6,355 nucleotides of DNA from Gammaproteobacteria bacterium (GTDB taxonomy: Bacteria; Pseudomonadota; Gammaproteobacteria; Steroidobacterales; Steroidobacteraceae): positions 1 to 6,355 of the forward strand of contig JADLDF010000224.1 in NCBI GenBank assembly GCA_020846815.1. Direction: 5' to 3'. The notes beneath the pieces are model-generated. The model was not told the origin of the DNA. It worked only from the letters and a program-made list of their open reading frames with translations, and searched no databases. Position numbers and translations under genes: made by a program. Shown piece after piece: positions 1 through 6,268 of the stretch; the stretch's first letter is position 1, and every line of letters begins with the position of its first letter.

Positions 1-557
1 CCGAGGGCAAGTACATGGCGCTCGGCCGCCGCCTCGACATCGAGCGCGGCCGCCTGATCTTCGGCGGCGGCCTGCTCGCCGAACCCGGCATCGACATCCG
101 CGCGACCAAGGAATTTCCGGACGTGAAGGCCGGCGTCAACGTCCGCGGCACGCTGCGCGAGCCGCGCATGACGTTCTTCTCCGAGCCCTCGCTGCCGCAG
201 TCGCAGATCGTCTCGCTGATCCTCGCCGGCGGCTCGCTCGAGAGCGCGCAGGACTCCGATCGATCCGACGCCGGCCGCAACGCGCTGCTCGCGCAGGGCG
301 GTGCGATCCTCGCGCAGCAGCTCGGCGCGAAGATCGGCATCGAGGACGTCGGCATCGAACAGAACCTCGCCAACGAGACCTCGCTGGTGCTCGGCCGCTA
401 CCTCTCGCCGCGCCTCTACGTCAGCTACGGCATCTCGCTCGCCGAAGCGATCAACACGCTGAAGATGCGCTACACCCTCAACGACAGGTGGACGATCAAG
501 ACCGAGTCGGGCCGCGAGCAGAGCGCGGAGATCGTCTACACCATAGAGCGCAACTGA
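1..557 (+). CDS. tamB: TamB C-terminal fragment (translocation/assembly module, 5' end outside window)
   Basis: This is the C-terminal part of a TamB (DUF490) protein. TamB is a long, inner-membrane-anchored beta-rich protein that spans the periplasm and works with the Omp85 protein TamA in outer-membrane assembly and lipid transport. The reading frame is open from the left edge (first complete codon at 3) and ends with TGA at 555-557, giving 184 visible residues of a protein usually over 1,000 long. Family hallmarks seen are the 'RLDIERGRLIFGGG' stretch followed by 'PGIDIRATKEF', the 'VRGTLREPRMTFFSEPSLPQ' segment, and a final series of amphipathic beta-strands with 'LVLGRYLSPRLYVSYG' ending in YTIERN. 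TamA normally lies upstream and is not visible. The frame keeps strong GC3 bias to its end and shows no disruption. The family call is firm; only the start is unknown. Confidence 0.93.
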   Translation, partial: EGKYMALGRRLDIERGRLIFGGGLLAEPGIDIRATKEFPDVKAGVNVRGTLREPRMTFFSEPSLPQSQIVSLILAGGSLESAQDSDRSDAGRNALLAQGGAILAQQLGAKIGIEDVGIEQNLANETSLVLGRYLSPRLYVSYGISLAEAINTLKMRYTLNDRWTIKTESGREQSAEIVYTIERN

Positions 558-609
558 GCGATGGGCACGACCGCCTCCGTGGCGACGGCCGCATGCGGGA
601 CGCGTCGCG

Positions 610-1455
610 ATGTCTGAGGCGGCGCGCATCGCCGCGCTCGCCGACTTCGCGGCACTGCATGCGGTCGCGCTGTTGCTCGTCCTGGCGGTCCTGCTGCTGG
701 CGTGCGCCTGGACCGCCTGGCACACGCTCGAACGCCACGGACCGCGGCTGCTGGCGCCGCTCGCGCGGGCCTGGCAGCTCGCCGACCGTCGCGGGCGCCT
801 GGCGCGCCACCTCGGGCTGCGCGCCCTGCTCGGCTTCGCCGTGGCCGGTGCCGGCACCGTGGCGTTCTTCGAGCTCGCCGACGAGATCGGCGCAGGCGAG
901 GAGCTCGCAGCCTTCGACTTTGCACTCGCCGCCGCACTGGCCCGCCATCTCGATGCGGCGACGCTCGCACTGGCCGGCACGGTCACGCACCTCGGCGATC
1001 CGCTGGTGCTCTGGCCGATCGGCCTCGCGGTCGCCGTCGGGCTCGCCTGGCGTGGCGAGCGCCTGCTGGCCGCCGGCTGGGCGGCCGCGACCGGCGGCGG
1101 CGCGCTGCTGAACTTCCTGCTGAAACGCCTGTTCGAACGCAGCCGTCCGGTGCATGAGCACGGCTTCGCCAGCGCCGACGGCTTCAGCTTCCCGAGCGGC
1201 CATGCCTCCGGCTCGCTGCTGATCTACGGCATGCTCGCCTACCTCGTGGTCCGTCACACCCCGCCACGCTGGCATCCGCCGGTCGCCGCGACCGCGCTGC
1301 TGCTGATCGTCTTCGTCGGCGCGAGCCGGGTGCTGTTGCAGGTGCACTGGTTCAGCGACGTGCTCGCCGGCTGGGCGCATGCCGCGGCCTGGATCGCGCT
1401 GTGCATCGCCGCTCTCGAGACCGTCCGGCTGGCGGCAGCACCGCGCGAAGAGTGA
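610..1455 (+). CDS. PAP2-superfamily integral membrane phosphatase
   Basis: A 281-residue membrane protein of the PAP2 (type 2 phosphatidic acid phosphatase) superfamily, which removes phosphate from lipid phosphates such as undecaprenyl pyrophosphate, phosphatidate or phosphatidylglycerophosphate. All three catalytic motifs are present: KX6RP at K172-P180, PSGH at 195-198 (H198 would act as acid/base), and SRX5HX3D from S239 to D250, with H246 the expected nucleophile. Hydrophobic segments lie near residues 16-36, 73-88, 132-147, 199-216, 227-240 and 253-270, giving about six membrane spans. A loop at residues 88-105 separates the second and third spans. The ATG at 610 is preferred because GGGA at 597-600 sits nine bases upstream and no in-frame start lies closer to tamB. 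The gene follows tamB by 52 bp and may be co-transcribed with it. Motifs do not fix the substrate; a role in undecaprenyl-pyrophosphate recycling or phospholipid turnover is inference. Confidence 0.9.
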   Translation: MSEAARIAALADFAALHAVALLLVLAVLLLACAWTAWHTLERHGPRLLAPLARAWQLADRRGRLARHLGLRALLGFAVAGAGTVAFFELADEIGAGEELAAFDFALAAALARHLDAATLALAGTVTHLGDPLVLWPIGLAVAVGLAWRGERLLAAGWAAATGGGALLNFLLKRLFERSRPVHEHGFASADGFSFPSGHASGSLLIYGMLAYLVVRHTPPRWHPPVAATALLLIVFVGASRVLLQVHWFSDVLAGWAHAAAWIALCIAALETVRLAAAPREE

Positions 1456-1511
1456 AAGGATCTCGCGCCGGCACCATCCTGCGGCGAACGGCACCTGCGA
1501 ACCGGCCAAAA

Positions 1512-1542
1512 GGCCTGCGGCCGGAAACCCTGCCCGCAGGCC
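1512..1542. repeat. GC-rich inverted repeat (9-bp stem) upstream of the molybdoenzyme operon
   Basis: GGCCTGCGG at 1512-1520 pairs perfectly with CCGCAGGCC at 1534-1542 around a 13-nt loop. Competing shorter pairings exist: CCGGCC 1502-1507 with GGCCGG 1519-1524, and GGCC-AAAA-GGCC at 1504-1515. No T-tract follows, so this is not a standard intrinsic terminator. It lies 57 bp past the PAP2 stop and about 90 bp before the large-subunit start. It could limit read-through from the tamB/PAP2 unit or serve as a regulatory structure, and neither role is shown. Confidence 0.45.
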
Positions 1543-1620
1543 GGCCGGCGTCGGGACGTAGAATCCTCACGCGTCGTCCGGCGGACTCTCCGCGGCAACG
1601 AGCGCCGCGTCTGCGTCGGT

Positions 1621-1626
1621 GAGGAG
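1621..1626 (+). promoter_or_regulatory. Shine-Dalgarno site that decides the large-subunit start
   Basis: GAGGAG ends seven bases before the ATG at 1634, an ideal ribosome-binding arrangement. The in-frame GTG at 1619 overlaps this element, so it cannot be the start served by it. The sequence therefore supports translation from 1634. Confidence 0.75.
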
Positions 1627-1633
1627 TGAAGAG

Positions 1634-2017
1634 ATGAACCTGTCGGTCCTGCTCTGGGGCATCCCGCAAGCCATGCGGGCCGCCGCGAAGGTCTATCCCG
1701 AGTACGCGGCGCGGCTCAGGGAGCGCAATCTCATCGCCCAGTTCCGCTTGCGCGACAAACCGCAAGGCCGCTGGATCCAGCTTGAAGACGGCAAGGTGCG
1801 CACCGGCAAGGGCCTGCACGACAAGCCCGACGTGACCCTGTTCTTCAAGAACAAGGCGATCGCCGAGAGCTTCCTGACGCCGCCGTTCGACATGCTCGAG
1901 CGCATCGACGCGGCCAAGAACTTCAAGATCGGCCTGGAAGGGCCGGACCCGCTCGCCGTCTGGTTCATGCAGACGCTGGCGCGCCTCGAGACGGTGACCT
2001 GGAAGTCCGGCACCGAC
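1634..2017 (+). other. SCP2-like domain encoded at the 5' end of the large-subunit gene
   Basis: This stretch encodes residues 1-128 of the large subunit. The pattern of roughly residues 35-125 fits SCP2 (sterol carrier protein 2): a short strand ending in W47-I-Q-L, an 'EDGKV' turn, 'KPDVTLFF' at 64-71 (the usual 'aDvtl' strand), a helix through 'AIAESFL', 'FDMLERIDAAKNFKIGLEG' (the usual 'GklkikGd' position), then a final helix 'LAVWFMQTL'. SCP2 folds bind lipids, acyl-CoA or sterols in a hydrophobic tunnel. Codon use matches the rest of the gene and the frame is unbroken into the catalytic domain. The assignment is by eye and needs a profile search. Confidence 0.6.
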
Positions 2018-4594
2018 ATGGGCGATGGCGTCACGCGCTATACCAACGGCACCAACAGCGGCCCGATCTTCGTCTACGTCAAGGACGGCAAGATCCTGCG
2101 CACCACGCCGATCGACTTCGACGACGAGGACGCGCCGTCGTGGGAGATCACCGCGCGCGGCAAGACCTTCAAGCCCTCGCGCCGCACCACCGTCGCGACA
2201 CACGCCATCTGCCTCAAGTCGATGGTGTACTCGAAGACCCGCATCCTGCACCCGATGAAGCGCGTCGACTTCGATCCCGACGGCGAACGCAATCCGCAGA
2301 ACCGCGGCAAGTCGAATTTCGTGCGCATCAGCTGGGACGAGGCGACCGACCTCATTGCCAAAGAGATCAAGCGCGCCAAGGCCGTCGGCCCCGGCGCGAT
2401 CTGCGTGGCCAACGGCTCGCACCATCAGTGGGGCAACCTCGGACACTATCTCAGTGCCTTCAACCGCTTCTGGAACCTCATCGGCGTCACCAAGCTGGTG
2501 CACACGCCCGACAGCTGGGAAGGCTGGTTCTGGGGCGCGATGCACCACTGGGGCAACAGCCTGCGGCTCGGCTGTCCGGAGTTCTACGGCACCGTCGAGG
2601 ACTGCCTGAAGGAAGCCGAGATGATCGTGTTCTGGTCCAGCGACCCGGACGCGACCTACGGCTTCGACGGCACCGAGCGGCGCGACTGGGCGAAGCAGCT
2701 CGGCATCAAGATGGTGCACATCGACCCGTACCTGAACCACACCGCCGCGCATCTCGGCGGCAAGTGGATCTCGCCCAGGCCCGGCACCGACCCGGCCATG
2801 GCGCAGGCGCTGTGCCACGTCTGGATCACCGAGGGTCTCTACGACAAGAAGTTCGTCGAGGAGCGCACCACCGGCTTCGACGACTGGAAGGCCTACATCC
2901 TCGGCGAAAAGGACGGCATCGCGAAGACGCCGGAGTGGCAGGAAAGCGAGACCGGCGTGCCCGCGCGCGACGTGCGCGCGCTCGCCCGCGAGTGGGGCAC
3001 GAAAAAGACCTATCTCGGCGCCGGCGGATGGGGAGTGGGCCTCGGCGGCGCGGGCCGCGGGCCGATGGGCATCCAGTGGGCGCGGATGATCACCATCCTC
3101 GGTGCGATGCAGGGCTACGGCCGCCCCGGCTCGAACTTCGGCAACCTGCAGTTCGGCGCGCCGCTCGACTTCAACTTCTATTTCCCGGGCTACGGCGAGG
3201 GCAGCTTCTCCGGCGAGATGGTGGCCAGCGCCAACACCGCGAACAACTACCAGCGCATGCCGCACATCCTGACCATGAGCTCGGTGCGCCAGGCGATCCC
3301 GCGCATGTGGTTCCCCGAGGCGATCACCCAGGGCAAGGCCATGGGTTACCTCACCGATGTCGCCTCGATCCAGGGCCAGTTCTTTCCTTTCGGCTATCCC
3401 TCGCCCGGCCACGTGCGCGTCGAGATGCTCTACAAGTACGGCAGCTCGTCGATGGGCTCGCAGGTCGACTCGAACCGCTGGGCGCGCGCCTATCAGCACG
3501 AGAGCCTGAAGTTCGTCGTCAACCAGTCGGTCTGGTGGGAGGGCGAGACGCCGTTCGCCGACATCGTGCTGCCGGCCTGCACGGTGTTCGAACGCTGGGA
3601 CATCGGCGAGTGGTACAACGTCGGCGCCGGCTATGTGCACCACATGTACTCGATGAACAACCACCGCGTGATCGCCCTGCAGCACAAGGCCATCGAGCCG
3701 CTCGGCGAGTCGAAGTCCGACTACGACATCTTCCTGTCGATCATGGAAAAGCTCGGCTTAGGCTCGGTCTACTCCGAGGGCGGCACGACCGAGTACGACT
3801 GGTGCAAGCGCGTATTCGACTCCTCCGATATATCCAAGCACATCAGCTGGCGGCAGTTCCTGAAGAAAGGCTACTACGTCGTGCCGGCGGAGGCCGAGGC
3901 GGCGCGCGCGCCGACCGCGAACCGCTGGTTCTACGAAGGCCGCAAGAAGGACACGCCCGAGCCCTATCCGCTGCCGTCCGAGTACGTCAACGGCTACGGC
4001 AACGGCCTGCAGACTCCATCGGGCAAGTTCGAGTTCGTCGCCAGCACGCTCAAGCGCATCGATGATCCCGACCGCCCGCCGCTGAACCAGTACATGCCGC
4101 TGTACGAGGACGGCAAACGCGAGCCCGAGCTCGCCGATTTTCCGCTGCAGCTGCTCTCGCCGCATTCACGCTATCCCTTCCACCTCATGGGCGACGACGA
4201 GGGCAGCAGCCTGCGCGACATCCGCGAGCACCGCGTGCTGCACGCCGACGGGCACTACTACCTCGTGGCGCGCATCAGCCGCCAGGACGCCGAGGCGCGC
4301 GGCATCCGCGACGACGACCTGATCCGCCTCTGGAACCATCGCGGCTCGGTGGTCTGCGCGGCGCAGGTCACCGACCGGCTGCGCCCGGGCGTGGTCTCCG
4401 CCTCGACCGCGTCCGCCGAATACCGGCCGGCCGGCGAGCCCGGCCGCTCCACCGATCTCGGCGGCTGCATCAACATCCTGAATCCCAGCAAGCCGATCGC
4501 GAAAAAGACCCACGGCATCCGGCCCAACACCACGCTCATCCAGATCGAGAAGTGGACCGGTGTCGACAACTGGCGGCCGGCGGAGATCGCGTGA
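1634..4594 (+). CDS. Molybdopterin oxidoreductase large subunit, transhydroxylase/resorcinol hydroxylase type, with N-terminal SCP2-like domain
   Basis: A 986-residue catalytic subunit of the DMSO-reductase family, closest in pattern to pyrogallol:phloroglucinol hydroxyltransferase (AthL, Pelobacter acidigallici) and resorcinol hydroxylase RehL (Azoarcus anaerobius). It would bind Mo or W through two pyranopterins. Residues 129-986 follow AthL almost end to end: 'GPIFVYVKDGKILRTTPIDF', 'GERNPQNRG', 'EMIVFWSSDPD', 'GGCINILNP' and the closing 'IEKWTG'. Active-site residues recalled for AthL are kept: the Mo-ligand serine in PDSWEGW (D293, S294), His in SHHQWGN (H263) and Tyr in FPGY (Y520). There is no N-terminal CxxCxxxC cluster motif, as in AthL, and no twin-arginine signal, so it should be cytoplasmic. 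Residues 1-128 are extra: W47, 'KPDVTLFF' (64-71) and 'FKIGLEGPDPL' (97-107) resemble an SCP2 lipid-binding fold. Its stop overlaps the small-subunit start. The family is certain; the substrate (a polyhydroxybenzene or another hydroxylated ring) is not. Confidence 0.9.
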   Translation: MNLSVLLWGIPQAMRAAAKVYPEYAARLRERNLIAQFRLRDKPQGRWIQLEDGKVRTGKGLHDKPDVTLFFKNKAIAESFLTPPFDMLERIDAAKNFKIGLEGPDPLAVWFMQTLARLETVTWKSGTDMGDGVTRYTNGTNSGPIFVYVKDGKILRTTPIDFDDEDAPSWEITARGKTFKPSRRTTVATHAICLKSMVYSKTRILHPMKRVDFDPDGERNPQNRGKSNFVRISWDEATDLIAKEIKRAKAVGPGAICVANGSHHQWGNLGHYLSAFNRFWNLIGVTKLVHTPDSWEGWFWGAMHHWGNSLRLGCPEFYGTVEDCLKEAEMIVFWSSDPDATYGFDGTERRDWAKQLGIKMVHIDPYLNHTAAHLGGKWISPRPGTDPAMAQALCHVWITEGLYDKKFVEERTTGFDDWKAYILGEKDGIAKTPEWQESETGVPARDVRALAREWGTKKTYLGAGGWGVGLGGAGRGPMGIQWARMITILGAMQGYGRPGSNFGNLQFGAPLDFNFYFPGYGEGSFSGEMVASANTANNYQRMPHILTMSSVRQAIPRMWFPEAITQGKAMGYLTDVASIQGQFFPFGYPSPGHVRVEMLYKYGSSSMGSQVDSNRWARAYQHESLKFVVNQSVWWEGETPFADIVLPACTVFERWDIGEWYNVGAGYVHHMYSMNNHRVIALQHKAIEPLGESKSDYDIFLSIMEKLGLGSVYSEGGTTEYDWCKRVFDSSDISKHISWRQFLKKGYYVVPAEAEAARAPTANRWFYEGRKKDTPEPYPLPSEYVNGYGNGLQTPSGKFEFVASTLKRIDDPDRPPLNQYMPLYEDGKREPELADFPLQLLSPHSRYPFHLMGDDEGSSLRDIREHRVLHADGHYYLVARISRQDAEARGIRDDDLIRLWNHRGSVVCAAQVTDRLRPGVVSASTASAEYRPAGEPGRSTDLGGCINILNPSKPIAKKTHGIRPNTTLIQIEKWTGVDNWRPAEIA

Positions 4595-4596
4595 TG
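4592..4596 (+). promoter_or_regulatory. TGATG stop/start overlap coupling the two subunits
   Basis: The large-subunit stop TGA (4592-4594) shares its last base with the small-subunit ATG (4594-4596). A GGAG element at 4582-4585 lies eight bases upstream, inside the large-subunit gene. This arrangement is typical of translational coupling for subunits made in fixed ratio. Confidence 0.85.
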
Positions 4597-5451
4597 GCCA
4601 AGAAATGGAACCTGATCGTCGACGTCGAGCGCTGCGACAACTGCCGCGTCTGCTTCATCGCTGTCAAGGACGAGCACAACGGCAACGACTTCCCCGGCTA
4701 TGCCGCGGCCCAGCCCGCGCAGGGCCACAAGTGGCTCGACATCCACCGCAAGGAGCGCGGCAGCTACCCCCTCGTCGACGCGCACTTCATGCCGGTGATG
4801 TGCAACCACTGCGACGACGCGCCGTGCATGAAGGCGGCGCGCGACGGCGCGGTCAGGAAGCGCGACGACGGCATCGTGCTCATCGACCCCGTGAAGTCGA
4901 AGGGCCAGAAGCAGATCGCCGATGCCTGCCCCTATGGCGCGATCTCCTGGAACGAGGAGAAGCAGATCCCTCAGCACTGGATCTTCGACGCCCACCTGCT
5001 CGACGCCGGCTGGAACAAGACGCGCGCCGAGCAGTGCTGCCCGACCGGCGTCTACCGCTCGGTCAAGGTCGAGGACGAGGAGATGCAGCGCATCAAGGCC
5101 GAGGAAGGCCTAGAGGTGCGCAATCCTGAGCTCGGCACCCACCCGCGTGTCTATTACAAGAACCTGCACCTCATCACGCATTGCTTCGTCGGCGGCACCG
5201 TGGTCGCCGACATCAAGGGCGTCGAGGAATGCGCCGCCGGCGCCGAGGTGCTGCTCAAGAAGGACGGCCGCGAGGTCGGACGCGCGCTCACCGACAGCTT
5301 CGGCGAGTTCAAGATCGACAAGCTCCCGCCGAACAGCGGCGACTACCGCCTCGAGGTGCGCAGCGCCGCCGGTCGCTTCGGCGGCGACTTCGAGCTCGGC
5401 GCGGAGAGCCGCTACCTCGGCGTGATCAAGCTCGGCGCCGGCGCATCCTGA
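4594..5451 (+). CDS. Iron-sulfur small subunit of transhydroxylase/resorcinol hydroxylase-type enzyme
   Basis: A 285-residue ferredoxin-like subunit partnering the large subunit, matching AthS of Pelobacter transhydroxylase (about 275 residues) along its full length: 'GTYP/GSYP', 'DDGIVLIDP', 'CPYGAISWNEE', 'AHLLD', 'EEGLEV', 'PELGTHPRVYYKNL'. Eight cysteines form two ligand sets: C14, C17 and C20 with C149 (CPTG), and C70, C73 and C78 with C112 (CPYG). AthS has twelve, for three [4Fe-4S] clusters. The four others, expected to hold the middle cluster, are here V24, W129, D132 and A145. Residues from about 200 to 281 form a Cna-B/transthyretin-like beta-sandwich ('GAEVLLKKDG', 'TDSFGEFKIDKLPPNSGDYR'), also present in AthS. 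No signal peptide or membrane span is seen, and no membrane anchor gene follows. The ATG at 4594 is chosen over an upstream in-frame GTG at 4552 because MAKKW aligns with the family N-terminus and has a GGAG site. Confidence 0.9.
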   Translation: MAKKWNLIVDVERCDNCRVCFIAVKDEHNGNDFPGYAAAQPAQGHKWLDIHRKERGSYPLVDAHFMPVMCNHCDDAPCMKAARDGAVRKRDDGIVLIDPVKSKGQKQIADACPYGAISWNEEKQIPQHWIFDAHLLDAGWNKTRAEQCCPTGVYRSVKVEDEEMQRIKAEEGLEVRNPELGTHPRVYYKNLHLITHCFVGGTVVADIKGVEECAAGAEVLLKKDGREVGRALTDSFGEFKIDKLPPNSGDYRLEVRSAAGRFGGDFELGAESRYLGVIKLGAGAS

Positions 5452-5675
5452 CGCACTGCGCGCGGCTCGCTGCAAGCCGGGGTGACCGGTTTCACAGGCG
5501 GGTGCTCGTCGATGCTTGCTGGGCGCCGACGGCCATCCCGAACCCTGCCCCGCCCGGCTTTGCCTGGAAGCGGGCTCGCGCACATTCCTGTGCAAATGCG
5601 CCCGATTGCCGAGTCGCTCGACCCGCCGGTCCGCGGCAACATGGCATCCGTTCCCAGCAGGTCCGTGGTGCCGGC
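5452..5675. other. Intergenic region before the coiled-coil gene
   Basis: This is 224 bp between the small-subunit stop and the next ATG. Several frames are open across it, but only by composition, and none gives a protein with a recognisable pattern. No stem followed by a T-run and no good -35/-10 pair was found by eye. The next gene, with its weak ribosome-binding site and lower GC at its start, probably has its own promoter here, but I cannot place it. Confidence 0.4.
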
Positions 5676-6143
5676 ATGGATTTTCTCTATTCGTTGTACG
5701 ATGCTTTGGTGAGCATCAACGTCCCGAACGACAAAGCGCGGGCCGTCGTCGATGCCATGGAGCGCGACATGGCCACGAATCTCGCTACCAAGACCGACCT
5801 GGACTCGCTGCGGTTGGCCACGAAGGCCGACGTCGAGCTGCTGCGCCTGGAGATGAACGCCAGCTTTGCGTTGCAGCAAAAGGACCTGGACTCGGGCCTC
5901 GCCGCGGTCCGCAAGGACATGGAAGCCGGCCTCACCGCGGTCCGCAAGGACATGGAAGCCGGCTTTGCCGCCGGCCGCAAGGACTTGGATACCGCCATTG
6001 CCGCCGTTCGCAAGGATATGGAGGCCGGCTTCTCAGCCATGGACGCTCGTTTCACGCTGCAGAATTCGCAGATCGTGATCCGCCTCAGCGCCGTCATAGT
6101 CGTCGTGGCGGGTCTGGCTCTCAGCCTCTTCAAGCTCAGCTAG
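5676..6143 (+). CDS. DUF1640/CCDC90-type coiled-coil protein with C-terminal membrane anchor
   Basis: A 155-residue protein resembling bacterial DUF1640 (CCDC90/MCUR1-like) proteins. The N-terminus 'LYDALVSINVPNDKARAVVDAM' is the conserved short helical head, followed by 'ATKTDLDSLRLATKADVELL', the characteristic repeat of the family. Residues 63-128 are six 11-residue units with consensus G-[LF]-x-A-V-R-K-D-M-E-A, a hendecad pattern expected to form a long, slightly right-handed coiled coil. Residues 132-152 form one hydrophobic span ending three residues before the stop, so the protein is probably tail-anchored in the inner membrane with the coiled coil in the cytoplasm. The ATG at 5676 is the only reasonable start in frame, and its ribosome-binding site is weak. 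Function in bacteria is not established, and nothing ties it to the enzyme upstream. Related genes often occur as small variable copies near mobile DNA, but no transposase is seen here. Confidence 0.75.
   Translation: MDFLYSLYDALVSINVPNDKARAVVDAMERDMATNLATKTDLDSLRLATKADVELLRLEMNASFALQQKDLDSGLAAVRKDMEAGLTAVRKDMEAGFAAGRKDLDTAIAAVRKDMEAGFSAMDARFTLQNSQIVIRLSAVIVVVAGLALSLFKLS
5862..6026 (+). repeat. Five tandem 33-bp units inside the coiled-coil gene
   Basis: The units run 5862-5894, 5895-5927, 5928-5960, 5961-5993 and 5994-6026, with a degenerate sixth to 6059. Units two and three differ by a single base (GCC versus ACC in the third codon), which points to a recent duplication; the others have diverged. 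Each unit is exactly eleven codons, so copy-number change keeps frame and alters coiled-coil length by one hendecad. Confidence 0.9.
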
Positions 6144-6192
6144 ATGCCGAGGCCTCCGCTCGATCATCCATTGCCACGGTGCTGGCCAGACA

Positions 6193-6225
6193 GGCACGGC
6201 CGGCGCAGGACGGGACGTGCCGGCC
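6193..6225. repeat. GC-rich inverted repeats after the coiled-coil gene
   Basis: GGCCGGC at 6198-6204 pairs with GCCGGCC at 6219-6225 around a 14-nt loop. GGCACG at 6193-6198 can alternatively pair with CGTGCC at 6216-6221. The structure sits 50 bp after the stop at 6143 and before the next gene. No T-run follows, so it could be a factor-assisted terminator or simply GC-rich DNA folding on itself. Confidence 0.3.
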
Positions 6226-6268
6226 TCCATGCACCGGGTCGCCCGGGCCGCGTGTAACATCGGTCGTC

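Noticed and set aside
561..617. An 18-codon ORF between tamB and PAP2
   Set aside because: It overlaps the PAP2 start and has no clear ribosome-binding site or conserved pattern. It is most likely chance.
1468..1484. A sigma-54-like GG...GC element upstream of the operon
   Set aside because: The GG and GC are nine bases apart instead of the required ten, and the flanking bases fit poorly.
496..1509. Long open frames on both strands over the PAP2 gene
   Set aside because: They are compositional shadows. Only the frame at 610-1455 carries the three phosphatase motifs.
1619..1633. GTG at 1619 as start of the large subunit
   Set aside because: It overlaps the Shine-Dalgarno sequence that serves the ATG at 1634, so it is unlikely to initiate.
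1456..1633. An intrinsic terminator after the PAP2 gene
   Set aside because: The GC-rich stem at 1512-1542 is not followed by a T-run, so only an inverted repeat is recorded.
2001..2020. ATG at 2018 as a separate start for the catalytic domain, splitting off the SCP2-like part
   Set aside because: The frame runs through without a stop, and the nearest purine-rich element (GGAAG at 2001-2005) is 12 bases away. A fused protein is the simpler reading, although internal initiation is not excluded.
1352..3685. A 777-codon open frame on the minus strand
   Set aside because: It lies antisense to the strongly matched large-subunit gene and is rich in Arg, His, Ala and Val, as expected for the complement of GC-rich codons. 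It has no recognisable domain, so it is a shadow.
2140..4065. A 641-codon open frame on the plus strand inside the large-subunit gene
   Set aside because: It is the +1-shifted shadow of the true frame, with extreme Arg content and no family pattern. The true frame is conserved throughout.
5862..6059. 33-bp direct repeats as a possible CRISPR array
   Set aside because: The units are contiguous with no spacers, lie in frame inside a coding sequence and encode a coiled coil.
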